Source: Corallococcus coralloides DSM 2259
Lineage (GTDB): Bacteria > Myxococcota > Myxococcia > Myxococcales > Myxococcaceae
Length of the DNA stretch: 64,000 nucleotides
Assembly (NCBI RefSeq): GCF_000255295.1
Contig: NC_017030.1
Span: 4,960,001-5,024,000, forward strand
Direction of reading: 5' to 3'
Program-made: the position numbers and the translations under genes
The notes under the pieces: model-generated
The model's input: only the letters and a program-made list of their open reading frames with translations
Databases searched by the model: none
Told to the model about the DNA's origin: nothing
In this document: piece after piece, positions 18,223 to 26,725 of the stretch
Layout of the letters: every line of letters starts with the position of its first letter
How positions within the stretch are numbered: the stretch's first letter is position 1

Positions 18223-19221
18223 ATGCTCACGCCTTCCCTGATGCTGACCCCTGAGACCGCGAGACACTTGACCCTGCTGCGGACGCTGGGGGAGCCGGAG
18301 CTGTCGCAGTACTCACGGTGGCAGTGGCTGGCGTGGGATGCGTCGTCGCGCTACCTGCTGTCCGTCCAGAAGCAGGGCGGGACGCCGTTGCGCTGGTGGG
18401 ACCTGCACGCGGATGCGGCGACTCCGCGCTTCGCGCACTCCGTTTCCCTCTGCGTGGCCGCGTGGTTCCTCCCTGGCTCCCAGCGCCTCCTGTCCGTGAC
18501 GGCTCGCGGCACCCTCCAGACCTGGTCTGTCACGGACGGCACGCTGGTGTCCTCGGTGGAGACCGGTGGGTCCGTCGCCAGCGCATGCCTGTCCTCGGAC
18601 GGAACGCGCCTGTTGCTCACGTCCGCCCAGGGCCGTGTCCTGCTCTGGGACCTGGAGCGCGGCTGGCTCGTGTGGCGGCTGGAGGACCCCGCGTTCCACT
18701 ACGGCTGCGCGCTGTCGGCGGATGGCCGGTTCGCGGCCGTGGGTGCCGCCGAGGAGCAGGTCGGTGCCGCGACACGCGCTTCCGTTCGCCTCTGGGATGC
18801 GCGGACCGGCAAGCCCGTGGGGTCCCGCACGCTCGACGCCCAGCTGACCTGGAACGTGGCGTTCACGCCGTCTGGAGAAGGGCTGGTCGCCGCCAACTCC
18901 GATGGCGAGTTGCTGTTCCTGGGCCTCCCCGGACTGGAAACCATTCGGAGCATCGCGGGCCCTGCCTCCGGTGCGATGCAGGTCGAGTTCATCCCCGGGG
19001 GTTCCCTGCTGGCCGCCAGCGCGGACACGAGCGCGTTCGTGGTCATCGACGTCCATGCCGGCCAGCGCGTCTTCGCGTACTCGGACCTGGATGACATGCA
19101 GGGCAGCACCGCGAACTTCTCTCCCGACGGGCGCTTCGTGAGCTGGGGCATGGATGACGGCAAGGTGGGCATCTGGGGCGCGAAGCCCAGGCCTGGCGCT
19201 GCATGGGACGTAGGGAATTGA
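18223..19221 (+). CDS. WD40-like beta-propeller protein
   Basis: A soluble protein of 332 residues built of repeating blades. Each repeat of about 40 residues ends in a WD-like dipeptide, such as LRWWDLHA, LLWDLERG, VRLWDART and VGIWGAKP, with SxDGRF-type turns between. No signal peptide is visible, so it is likely cytoplasmic and serves as a protein-interaction platform. The frame is open to 18136; I prefer ATG 18223, where the sequence becomes protein-like, but no ribosome site settles this. Confidence 0.75.
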   Translation: MLTPSLMLTPETARHLTLLRTLGEPELSQYSRWQWLAWDASSRYLLSVQKQGGTPLRWWDLHADAATPRFAHSVSLCVAAWFLPGSQRLLSVTARGTLQTWSVTDGTLVSSVETGGSVASACLSSDGTRLLLTSAQGRVLLWDLERGWLVWRLEDPAFHYGCALSADGRFAAVGAAEEQVGAATRASVRLWDARTGKPVGSRTLDAQLTWNVAFTPSGEGLVAANSDGELLFLGLPGLETIRSIAGPASGAMQVEFIPGGSLLAASADTSAFVVIDVHAGQRVFAYSDLDDMQGSTANFSPDGRFVSWGMDDGKVGIWGAKPRPGAAWDVGN

Positions 19222-19237
19222 TGGTAGTTTGCGCGGC

Positions 19238-21265
19238 ATGCGCCCCATCGCCCCCTGGCTTGCCCTGGCATTGCTGACCGCCGCCCGCGTCCATGCCCAA
19301 CCCGTCGAGACGGCTCGTGACCTCGAGGTCCAGGAAGGCTGGGTGACCTTCGCAACGGCCAGCGACGCGACCCGGATGGGCTGGGTTCCGGATGGTTCTG
19401 GCCGCCTGTTCGTGGCGACGATGTCTGGAAAGGTTCTCGTCGTGAAGAACGGGGTCGTGCAGCCGACTCCCTTCATCTCCGAGTCATTCAATCACTATGA
19501 CCAGGAAGGACTCCTGGGCATGGCCTTCGATCCGAACTTCGCGAGCAACCGCTACGTCTATTTCTTCGCGGCGATGCCGGGCTTCACCTTGCAGATCTTC
19601 CGGTACACCGACGTCGGCGGCGTCGGCGCGAATCGCACCGTCATCGTGGGGGGGCTCCCTGGGGGAGTGCTCGACTACGACGGTGGCGGGATGGCCTTTG
19701 GTCCGGATGGAATGCTGTACTTCGGGGTGGGGACGCTCCAGGGCATCCGCAGCGCGGACGTCCTGACGAACGCGGCGGGAAAGATCCACCGCGTGCGCCC
19801 GGATGGCACCGTGCCCACCGACAATCCCTTCCACGACGGGGCGGGCCCCAACGTGGACAGCATCTGGGCCCGGGGCTTCCACAACCTCTACGGGCTGGTC
19901 TTCCAGCCGGGAACCGGGCGCTTGTGGGCCAATGTCTCAGGCCCGGGGGCCAATCAAATCTTCAGCGTCAGCGCGGGAGCCCATGGGGGTTGGCCCGACC
20001 ATGAGAACAACCAGCCCGCGGGATACCTGGCGCCCGTGTACTCATACCTGCCCGGTGTCAATGATGAGGCCACGTTCACGGCGACAGGCGCGGTGCGGCA
20101 GAACGGCGTCGCGACCTACACGCTGGTCGGCGGCTATTACAATTCATCCTGGTATCGCAAGGGAACGCGGGTCTCGATCTTCGATGTCGCGAACCCCAGC
20201 TTCAACGGCGAGTTCTACATCAAGGGGCATCCCTCCTCGCAGTCGTTCACCGTGGACCAGCCGGAGCCGGACGCGGTGAGTGGTGGCGGCTATCTCAAGC
20301 GATGGCCGGAGGGCGAGTTCACGATGGGAGGCATGTTCTACAAGGGGACGCGCTTCCCCCAGAGCTACTCTGGCAATTACCTGTTCACGGACTTCCGCGG
20401 GATGCTGCATCGGATGCAGTTCGCGGCGGATGGCTCCGTGGCCAGGGAACACATCATCATGAATTATGAGACGGGCGGCGGCTTCGTTGACGTGAACGAG
20501 GGGCCGGACGGGGCGCTGTATGTCCTCAGCCACCACGGGGGAGTCCATCGGGTCACCCCGGTGCCGGGAGCCCAGGCCCTGAGCGTGTCACCCCTGAACC
20601 TCGTCGTCCCGGAGGACGGAACCCAGACGGTCACGGTGTCCCTGGCGATGCCTCCGCTGGTGGACGTCTGGGTCAAGGTGGCGCTGCAGGGGGGCGAGGG
20701 TGACCTGATCTTGGTGGAGGGTGGCTCGCTTCGGTTCACGCGAGAGAACTGGAGCGTTCCTCAGTTCGTGACGGTGCGCGCGGCGCAGGACGCGGATGCG
20801 ACGGTCGAACACGCGTCCCTCACGTTCACGCCGACCCAGGACATCCCCGTGGTGACCGTCCAGGCCCGCACGGTGGACGACGACCTGCCTCAGGGGCCCG
20901 GCGACGGCGGCGTGGCAGGCGACGCGGGTGTGGACGCCGGGACCGGGGTGGACGCTGGCACCCAGGTGGATGCGGGCACCCGTGCGGACGCGGGCACCGG
21001 AGTGGACGCCGGCACCCAGGTGGATGCGGGCACCCGTGCGGACGCGGGCACCGGAGTGGACGCCGGAACCGGAGTGGACGCCGGGACCCAGGTGGACGCG
21101 GGAACCCAGGCGGACGCGGGCTCCGCGCACGACGGCGGCACGGCGCCTGTGCACATGGAGGATGACTCCGGCGGGTGCAGTGCTGGCGCCAGCGCGCTTC
21201 CGGGGGTCCTGGCCTGGTGGCTGCTCGCGGGGCTCGTGTGGAGGCCCCGCCGCGTCCGCCGGTAA
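19238..21265 (+). CDS. PQQ-dependent sugar dehydrogenase-like protein with MYXO-CTERM tail
   Basis: A 675-residue surface protein. It has a signal peptide (cut near VHA-Q), then a six-bladed propeller of the glucose/sorbosone dehydrogenase type, with GLLGMAFDPNF, YFGVG, RVRPDGTVPTDNPF and GFHNLYG segments. A beta-sandwich of about 100 residues follows, then a low-complexity tract of VDAGT repeats. The tail has a GGCSAG motif, a hydrophobic helix and a WRPRRVRR end, which is the MYXO-CTERM sorting pattern of myxobacteria. The enzyme may oxidise sugars outside the cell; cofactor use is not shown by sequence alone. ATG 19238 gives the intact signal peptide. Confidence 0.88.
   Translation: MRPIAPWLALALLTAARVHAQPVETARDLEVQEGWVTFATASDATRMGWVPDGSGRLFVATMSGKVLVVKNGVVQPTPFISESFNHYDQEGLLGMAFDPNFASNRYVYFFAAMPGFTLQIFRYTDVGGVGANRTVIVGGLPGGVLDYDGGGMAFGPDGMLYFGVGTLQGIRSADVLTNAAGKIHRVRPDGTVPTDNPFHDGAGPNVDSIWARGFHNLYGLVFQPGTGRLWANVSGPGANQIFSVSAGAHGGWPDHENNQPAGYLAPVYSYLPGVNDEATFTATGAVRQNGVATYTLVGGYYNSSWYRKGTRVSIFDVANPSFNGEFYIKGHPSSQSFTVDQPEPDAVSGGGYLKRWPEGEFTMGGMFYKGTRFPQSYSGNYLFTDFRGMLHRMQFAADGSVAREHIIMNYETGGGFVDVNEGPDGALYVLSHHGGVHRVTPVPGAQALSVSPLNLVVPEDGTQTVTVSLAMPPLVDVWVKVALQGGEGDLILVEGGSLRFTRENWSVPQFVTVRAAQDADATVEHASLTFTPTQDIPVVTVQARTVDDDLPQGPGDGGVAGDAGVDAGTGVDAGTQVDAGTRADAGTGVDAGTQVDAGTRADAGTGVDAGTGVDAGTQVDAGTQADAGSAHDGGTAPVHMEDDSGGCSAGASALPGVLAWWLLAGLVWRPRRVRR
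20928..21123 (+). repeat. Tandem 18-bp coding repeat (VDAGTx units)
   Basis: About eleven in-frame copies of an 18-base unit encode VDAGTG, VDAGTQ, VDAGTR or ADAGTG. A higher-order 54-base period (Q, R, G) is nearly exact. The tract is a tether between the enzyme domain and the MYXO-CTERM tail and should be prone to length change by slippage. Confidence 0.9.
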
Positions 21266-21305
21266 CCCGCCGCGCAGCACCTGGGCGCTGTTGGCGGCAA
21301 GCGAA

Positions 21306-21346
21306 CATCCTCCCACTCGGGGACTCCACCCCCCGGCGGGAGGATG
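21306..21346. repeat. Perfect 9-bp inverted repeat between genes
   Basis: CATCCTCCC (21306-21314) and GGGAGGATG (21338-21346) form a perfect stem with a 23-base C-rich loop, just upstream of the hydrolase ribosome site. It may terminate the preceding transcript or act in the leader of the next gene; there is no T-run. Confidence 0.5.
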
Positions 21347-21374
21347 ATTAGCGTTCAGCCACGAGGAGGTGGAC

Positions 21375-22022
21375 GTGGCGAAGCCGCGCCAGGCGGTCCG
21401 GAAGCAGACGCGCGCGCCGCACGAGCGGCGGCATGACACCGCGCTGCTCATCATCGACGTCATCAACGACCTGGAGTTCCCTGGCGGGGAGAACGTCCTG
21501 CCCTGGGCGCTGCGCATGGTGGAGCGCCTGGGCCCCTTCGCGGAGCGGATGCGCAAGGCGGGCGTCCCGGTCATCTACGTCAACGACAACTTCGACCTGT
21601 GGCGCAGCAGCTTCACGGACGTCTACAAGCACTGCACCCGGAAGGACAGCCGGGGCCAGCGGGTCGCCCGCGCGCTCAAGCCCCGGCCGGACGACTACTT
21701 CATCCTCAAGCCCAAGCACTCGGCCTTCTTCGCCACGTCGCTGGTGCCCCTGCTGGAGCACCTGGGCACGAAGAAGCTGCTGCTCGCGGGCATCGCCACC
21801 AACCTGTGCGTCTTCTTCAGCGCCCACGACGCGCACATGCACGAGTACAAGATCACCGTGCTCAGCGACTGCTGCTGCGCGGAGAGCGACAAGGACCACG
21901 ACCTGGCCCTGGATCAGCTCCAGCGCTTCCTGAGCGTGCGCGTCTGCCGCGGGGACGAGGTGCACCTGCAACCCCGCTCGCGCCGCCGCGCCACGCGCAA
22001 GCCCCCGCCAGAATGGAAGTGA
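21375..22022 (+). CDS. Isochorismatase-family cysteine hydrolase
   Basis: A cytoplasmic hydrolase of 215 residues with the Asp-Lys-Cys triad of the family: Asp in LLIIDVIND, Lys in ILKPKHSAF and the nucleophile Cys in GIATNLCV. Family members hydrolyse isochorismate, nicotinamide or ureido compounds; no siderophore genes adjoin, so the substrate is open. GTG 21375 is preferred because AGGAGG (21364-21369) lies five bases upstream. The C-terminal 20 residues are basic. It converges on the next gene with only 30 bases between stops. Confidence 0.88.
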   Translation: MAKPRQAVRKQTRAPHERRHDTALLIIDVINDLEFPGGENVLPWALRMVERLGPFAERMRKAGVPVIYVNDNFDLWRSSFTDVYKHCTRKDSRGQRVARALKPRPDDYFILKPKHSAFFATSLVPLLEHLGTKKLLLAGIATNLCVFFSAHDAHMHEYKITVLSDCCCAESDKDHDLALDQLQRFLSVRVCRGDEVHLQPRSRRRATRKPPPEWK

Positions 22023-22052
22023 CGGGGGCCGCCTGACACGCAGGACTACGGC

Positions 22053-22598
22053 TCAGACGTCCTTGTCGTCGTCGTCATCCTCGTCGTCGAGGATGTGGCA
22101 CTTGCCGGCATCCTCGTCGAGCGCCTTGCCGACGAACTCCTTCACCAGGTCGTCGCCGTTGAAGACCAGGGACAGGGAGTTCTGCTCACCGCTCACGTCC
22201 TCCTTCTTGTCCACCACGAGCTTGCCGCCCAGCGCCGTCACGTCCCCGTCGACGTGCGCGCCCGCGGGCACCCGCACCTCGCCGCCGATGGACACCACGT
22301 CGCCCTTCACCTTGGCGCCGGGCTCCAGGATGACGCGGCCCCGGATGGCGGCCACGTCGTTGTCCACGACCGCGCCCTTCTTCACGATGACGTCGCCGTC
22401 CACGGCGACCGCGTCCTTGACCTTCTCGCCGGGCTCGATGACCAGGTTCGTCCCCTGGACCGCCTTGCTCCCGTCCTTGACGTTGACGCAGATGGTCTTG
22501 GCGGGAGCCTTGGCCGGCTTCTTCGCCGGCTCCGCCGCCAGGGCGGGCACGGCCAGCGAGCAGGCGAGCAGCAGGGTGGGGAGGAACGGGCGGCGCAT
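22053..22598 (-). CDS. Secreted polymer-forming (bactofilin-like) beta-helix protein
   Basis: A 181-residue exported protein. It has a signal peptide ending PALA-A, a Lys/Pro-rich linker, then about 100 residues of short repeats with Val and Gly at regular positions (GDVIVKKGAVVDNDVAAI, GDVVSIGG). This is the pattern of polymer-forming right-handed beta-helices such as bactofilins. The C-terminus is strongly acidic (DDEDDDDDKDV). ATG 22598 has a GGAGG site. Cytosolic bactofilins lack signal peptides, so this is a periplasmic or envelope variant. Confidence 0.8.
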   Translation of the reverse strand: MRRPFLPTLLLACSLAVPALAAEPAKKPAKAPAKTICVNVKDGSKAVQGTNLVIEPGEKVKDAVAVDGDVIVKKGAVVDNDVAAIRGRVILEPGAKVKGDVVSIGGEVRVPAGAHVDGDVTALGGKLVVDKKEDVSGEQNSLSLVFNGDDLVKEFVGKALDEDAGKCHILDDEDDDDDKDV

Positions 22599-22682
22599 GG
22601 CGGAGACCTCCGGAACGCGGAAGGGGAGCGGCATGCCCTTGCTACGGACGGCCGCGTCCCCCATTGCGTCCGGTGCCCCGCG

Positions 22683-24740
22683 TCAGCCGAGCACGCCCTT
22701 CGCCGCGTCGATGGCCTCGTGCGTCCCCGCGAGCGCGAGGATGTCACCCGCGCGCAGCACCTCCTGCGCGGTGGGCACCAGCACGCCCGCTTCGCCCCGC
22801 CGGATGGCCAGCACCGTGGCCCCCGTCATGCCGCGCAGGTTGAGCTCCGCCAGGGTGCGGCCCACCGCCGGGCTGGACTCGCCGAGCGCCACCGACTCCG
22901 GCTCGCCAATGCCGGGCAGCATCTGACGCACGCCGTGCAGCACGTCCTGTGACGGCTCGTCCTCGGCGCCCTTGGCGTGGGACTGGGCCGCGAGCGCCTC
23001 CACGATGACCTGCGCGCCCGCGCGCATGTGTCCCTGAAGGTTCGTGGCGCTCTTCCAGAAGGCGAAGCCCATCACGCCCAGGGACACCAGCAGCAGCACC
23101 GCGCCCGGTACGCCTGGCAGGAACGGCTGGGTGATGGCCAGCACCGGCACGCCCACCATGAAGACGCTGGCCAACTGGAGCGCCACCACCAGCACCCGCC
23201 GGGGCGCCGCCGCCAGGTCCACCCTGCCATTGGCGGCTGCTGGCAGCGCGCCCTCCGCCAGCACCACGCCCAGCCGCCGCCCCATCCGCACGATGCCCAC
23301 GCAGAAGGGCAGGGCCAGCGCCGTGGCCAGGCCGATGACGATCCACGGCGTCAGCGTCTTGCCCCAGCCCATGCGCTCGTCGATGAACTCCGTCACCTGG
23401 GGCAGCAGCACGGACGTGCCGATGACGATGATGGTGATGAACGCCGCGTCCAGCAGCATCAACAGCCCCATGCGCCTCACGCGCGCGCCCACCGTCTTCT
23501 GGCGCGGCGACGTGCGCAGGTTCTCCACCCAGCTGCCGTACAGCGACGCGAACGTCTGTAGCGGCGCCGGCAGCTTGCGGTCCACCCAGTTGGCGATGGG
23601 GCCGGACGCGCGGATGAGCCACGGCGTGGTCAGCGTGGTGATGGCGGACACGGCCACCGCCACCGGGTAGAGGAACGTGCCCGTGGCCTTCAGCGACAGG
23701 CCCAGGCCCGCGATGATGAAGGAGAACTCGCCAATCTGGGACAGGCTCAGGCCCGCCTGCACGGACGTGCGCGTGCCGTTGCCCGTGAAGAACGCACCCA
23801 GCGACACGCTGAGGATCTTCCCCAGCACGACCACGCCGGTGAGCACCGTGATGGCCATCCAGTGCTCGCGGATGAGCGCCGGGTCGATGAGCATGCCCAC
23901 CGACACGAAGAACACCGCGCCGAACAGGTCGCGCACCGGCTGCACCAGGTGCTCAATCTCCTTGCCCTCGCCGGACTCCGCCACCAGCGAGCCCGCGAGG
24001 AACGCGCCCAGCGCCACCGAGTAGCCGAACGTCTGCGCCAGCAGCGCGCCCGCGAAGCAGATGCCCACGCTGGTGACGAGCGTCGTCTCCGGCCGCTGGA
24101 GCTTCGTGATGTAGCGCATCAACCGGGGCACGACGAACAGGCCAATGCCGACCAGCCCCACGAGGAACGCGGCCAGCCGGCCCACGGTGAAGGCCAGGTC
24201 ACCAGCGGACAGGCCGGTGCCGCTGGACACCGCGGTGAGCATGGCCATCAGCAGGATGCCGATGAGGTCCTCCACGATGAGGATGCCCACCACGATGCTG
24301 CGCAGCGCGCCCCGGATGTTCTGCTCGTCGAAGGCCTTGGCGATGATGGTGGTGCTGGAGATGGCGATGCAGGAGCCGGTGAACAGGCTCTCCAGCATCG
24401 TCCAGCCGAAGGCGCGGCCGACGACGAAGCCCAGCCACACCATCACGCTGCATTGGATGACGGCGGTGAGCCCCGCGGTGGGTCCCACCTGGAACAGCCG
24501 CCGCAGGCTGAACTCCAGCCCCAGGGAGAACATCAGCAGGATGACGCCCAGCTCCGACAGCGTCTGCACGATGCCCGGGTCCGCCACCAGGGGGATGGGG
24601 ACGTGCGGTCCTATGATGAAGCCCGCGAGGATGTAGCCCAGCACCACCGGCTGGCGCAGGCGCTGGAAGAGGACCGTGGTGACCGCCGCGACACAAAGGA
24701 CGGTGGCGAGGGCTTGAAGGAACGCGTGGGCGTCGTGCAT
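22683..24740 (-). CDS. Cation:proton antiporter (CPA2/KefB-like) with C-terminal TrkA_C domain
   Basis: An inner-membrane antiporter of 685 residues. Residues about 1-390 form the CPA2 exchanger with the characteristic LGYILAGFIIGP and GVILLMFSLGLEFS segments. Residues about 430-590 add further hydrophobic helices. Residues about 610-685 are a TrkA_C (RCK_C) regulatory domain (ALGESSPAVGRTLAELNL). The NAD-binding TrkA_N domain of KefB/KefC, with its GxGxxG, is not visible, so gating differs from classical Kef. It probably exports K+ or Na+ in exchange for protons. Confidence 0.9.
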   Translation of the reverse strand: MHDAHAFLQALATVLCVAAVTTVLFQRLRQPVVLGYILAGFIIGPHVPIPLVADPGIVQTLSELGVILLMFSLGLEFSLRRLFQVGPTAGLTAVIQCSVMVWLGFVVGRAFGWTMLESLFTGSCIAISSTTIIAKAFDEQNIRGALRSIVVGILIVEDLIGILLMAMLTAVSSGTGLSAGDLAFTVGRLAAFLVGLVGIGLFVVPRLMRYITKLQRPETTLVTSVGICFAGALLAQTFGYSVALGAFLAGSLVAESGEGKEIEHLVQPVRDLFGAVFFVSVGMLIDPALIREHWMAITVLTGVVVLGKILSVSLGAFFTGNGTRTSVQAGLSLSQIGEFSFIIAGLGLSLKATGTFLYPVAVAVSAITTLTTPWLIRASGPIANWVDRKLPAPLQTFASLYGSWVENLRTSPRQKTVGARVRRMGLLMLLDAAFITIIVIGTSVLLPQVTEFIDERMGWGKTLTPWIVIGLATALALPFCVGIVRMGRRLGVVLAEGALPAAANGRVDLAAAPRRVLVVALQLASVFMVGVPVLAITQPFLPGVPGAVLLLVSLGVMGFAFWKSATNLQGHMRAGAQVIVEALAAQSHAKGAEDEPSQDVLHGVRQMLPGIGEPESVALGESSPAVGRTLAELNLRGMTGATVLAIRRGEAGVLVPTAQEVLRAGDILALAGTHEAIDAAKGVLG

Positions 24741-24774
24741 GGGGGCGCCTCTGGAGGTGATGGGCTCTCGATGA

Positions 24775-24803
24775 CCGGCCCCGCCCGCGCTGCGCGGGGC
24801 CGG
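24775..24803 (-). terminator. GC-rich 10-bp hairpin between small membrane gene and antiporter
   Basis: CCGGCCCCGC (24775-24784) and GCGGGGCCGG (24794-24803) form a perfect stem with a 9-base loop. It lies between the small membrane protein stop and the antiporter start, both on the minus strand. There is no T-run, so the effect on transcription is uncertain. Confidence 0.5.
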
Positions 24804-24826
24804 AACTACAGGAAGTTAGGGCGGAC

Positions 24827-24988
24827 TCAGCTGCATCGCTCGAGGGCAATGGCCCCGACGATGATGGCCAGGCACAGCAGTCCGCTCCACAACAGGCGCG
24901 CACCCTGCCACTGATCGTGGGTGGAGCCGCCCTGCTGGGGCTGCTGCGAAGGGGTGGAGATGGGCTCGGGGGGAGGGGATGACGACAT
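24827..24988 (-). CDS. Small single-pass membrane protein
   Basis: A predicted 53-residue protein: a Pro/Ser/Gln-rich N-terminus (SSSPPPEPISTPSQQPQQ) and one C-terminal helix (LLWSGLLCLAIIVGAIAL). No family is recognised. The frame stays open upstream to 25081, but the Pro/Ser start at 24988 looks most natural. No good ribosome site is seen, so it may not be translated. Confidence 0.45.
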   Translation of the reverse strand: MSSSPPPEPISTPSQQPQQGGSTHDQWQGARLLWSGLLCLAIIVGAIALERCS

Positions 24989-25125
24989 GAAGGAAGGTCT
25001 CGCGCGGCCGCGAAGGGCAAACCGCGTGCTGGAAGGATTGTGTTGTGGGAAGGGCCCGCCCGCCTGGTCCCCAGGGGTCACACCGGGGTGGAGACGGGCG
25101 CGGGCCTGCGAACGAAAAGAACCGC

Positions 25126-25605
25126 TCAGCCCCAGACGGGTGGCCCCTGGGCCGGGCAGTTCACCGTCCGGGGACGGTCCGCCAGCGGCGTGAGGCGCGA
25201 AGGCAGCGCTCGGGCAAGCAGGCCCTCGGCATGCGCCAGCATCCGCGCGTCATGGCGCGCGAGGATCGCGCGCAGCGTGTCCAGCCGGGGAGCGAAGGGC
25301 GTCGGAGGACGGACGCCGGCACCACCCCCATCCACCTGATCGCGCGAGCCCGTCCGCGGCGCGGCCACGTGCGAGCCATGCAGCAGCCCCGCGACCTCCC
25401 ACCCCAGCTTCGAGGGGGACGGCATGCGCGACACCGCATGCGTCCGGGACGCCGCGGCCTCCTGGCGGGCGCCGTGGAGGGGCGCTGACCAGAGCCCCAC
25501 CATCCCCAGGAGCCCGGCCAGCACCGCCGCGCACACGGCCGCCGCCAGGGCGAACCTGATCTCGCGGGGGGCTTCACGCCCGGTGTGGGGAAGGGCCGGC
25601 GTCAT
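25126..25605 (-). CDS. Hypothetical membrane-anchored protein
   Basis: A 159-residue protein with an N-terminal membrane helix (about residues 18-40, FALAAAVCAAVLAGLLGMVG) and a soluble part containing an alpha-helical stretch (LRAILARHDARMLAHAEGLLARAL). No family is recognised. It is divergent from tonB, sharing the 220-base upstream region. Codon pattern and the clear anchor support a real gene. Confidence 0.6.
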   Translation of the reverse strand: MTPALPHTGREAPREIRFALAAAVCAAVLAGLLGMVGLWSAPLHGARQEAAASRTHAVSRMPSPSKLGWEVAGLLHGSHVAAPRTGSRDQVDGGGAGVRPPTPFAPRLDTLRAILARHDARMLAHAEGLLARALPSRLTPLADRPRTVNCPAQGPPVWG

Positions 25606-25784
25606 GGTCGGGGGGGTTAAGCGTGTCGCACCGGATGCGACAGTCGGGCGACGACAAAAAACGAGTCAGCGGAACGCCTTTATACGCAGCAGGGTTCTTA
25701 CGCACCTCGGAAAATCGCGCCCTTGGCAACGAAACAGTCAGGAGGCGACGCGCCGGGATGATTTCAGCATCGCTCCAGATTGAC

Positions 25785-25825
25785 GTTGCCACCCCCCAGG
25801 GGGTATCCCCTTTCGGCAACCGAAA
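25785..25825 (+). promoter_or_regulatory. Stacked palindromes in the tonB leader
   Basis: Three inverted repeats lie within 41 bases before the tonB ATG: GTTGCC/GGCAAC (25785-25790, 25815-25820), ACCCCC-CA-GGGGGT (25791-25804), and TTTCGG-CAA-CCGAAA (25811-25825), the last touching the start codon. TTGACG at 25780-25785 could be a -35 element. They are operator or RNA-hairpin candidates. Confidence 0.5.
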
Positions 25826-26698
25826 ATGCGAACCATTCTCAACTTCGACGACGGATTGGGTGCTGCCCCAGCGCTGCCGCAAGCTGTGACCGCCCGTGCG
25901 GATGCGGCGCGGAGCCCGGTGGGGCTCTTCCAGTCCGCGACCGCGACGGCCGAGACGGGATGGGGTCGCTGGAGCGGGGCCCTGCTGACCGCGACCGTGG
26001 CGCACGTGCTGGCGGTGGCGGTGGGGTTGATGGTGTCGACCCAGGCGCCGCCGGTGGTCAAGAAGCCGGAGCCGGAGCTGGTGCTGATGGCCTACGCGCC
26101 GCCTCCGCCGCCGCTGGGCGGTGGCGCGCTGAAGCAGGCGACCCCGGAGCCCGTGAAGCCGGTGGTGCAGAAGCCGCGCCCCAAGCGGCAGGAGCTGGTG
26201 GTCCCCGCGAAGGTTCCGGAGCCGGTGAAGGAGACGGAGCCGGTGGTGGAGCTGGTGGAGACGCCGGTCGCGACGGAGGTGGCCGCCGTCGCGTCGCAGG
26301 CGCCCGCGGGTCCGGGCGTGCCGGACGGCGCGGTGGGCGGCGTCGTCGGGGGCGTGGTGGGCGGAATCGTGGGCGGCAAGGTCGGCGGGCAGGGCAAGGC
26401 GCCGCCCATCTACACGCCGCGCGAGGTGATGAAGCTGCCGGCGCTGCTGTCCGGCAAGCCGGAGTATCCGCGCCGCGCCCGGGAGGATGGCATCACCGGC
26501 GTGGTGATGGTGATGGTGGTCATTGGCACGGACGGCACGGTGGAGCCGGGCTCGCCGCGCATCCACCGCTCGGTGCCGGGCCTGGACGAGGCCGCGCTCG
26601 AGTCCGTGGCGGGCTGGCGCTTCTCGCCGGCCCTGGGACACGACGGCGCGCCGGTGCGCGTGAAGGTCGTGATCCCGGTGAAGTTCGCCCTGAGGTAG
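25826..26698 (+). CDS. tonB: TonB energy-transducing protein
   Basis: A 290-residue TonB. It has an N-terminal cytoplasmic stretch of about 50 residues, one membrane helix (about 52-70), a Pro/Lys/Glu-rich periplasmic spacer (KPEPELVLMAYAPPPPPL and onward), and a C-terminal TonB domain from about residue 210 (PEYPRRAREDGITGVV). It couples the proton motive force to TonB-dependent receptors such as the one encoded 2.5 kb downstream. A glycine-rich run (GGVVGGVVGGIVGGKVGG) before the C-domain is unusual. No ExbB/ExbD genes are in the window. Confidence 0.9.
   Translation: MRTILNFDDGLGAAPALPQAVTARADAARSPVGLFQSATATAETGWGRWSGALLTATVAHVLAVAVGLMVSTQAPPVVKKPEPELVLMAYAPPPPPLGGGALKQATPEPVKPVVQKPRPKRQELVVPAKVPEPVKETEPVVELVETPVATEVAAVASQAPAGPGVPDGAVGGVVGGVVGGIVGGKVGGQGKAPPIYTPREVMKLPALLSGKPEYPRRAREDGITGVVMVMVVIGTDGTVEPGSPRIHRSVPGLDEAALESVAGWRFSPALGHDGAPVRVKVVIPVKFALR
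25827..25841 (+). promoter_or_regulatory. Degenerate Fur-box-like site over the tonB start
   Basis: TGCGAAC-C-ATTCTCA keeps one exact half (ATTCTCA) of the 7-1-7 palindrome seen perfectly at 28291-28305 and matches 5 of 7 bases in the other half. It overlaps codons 1-6 of tonB, where a bound repressor could block transcription. Confidence 0.5.
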
Positions 26699-26725
26699 TT
26701 CCTTCGCAGTCCCGTAGAAGCCTTC

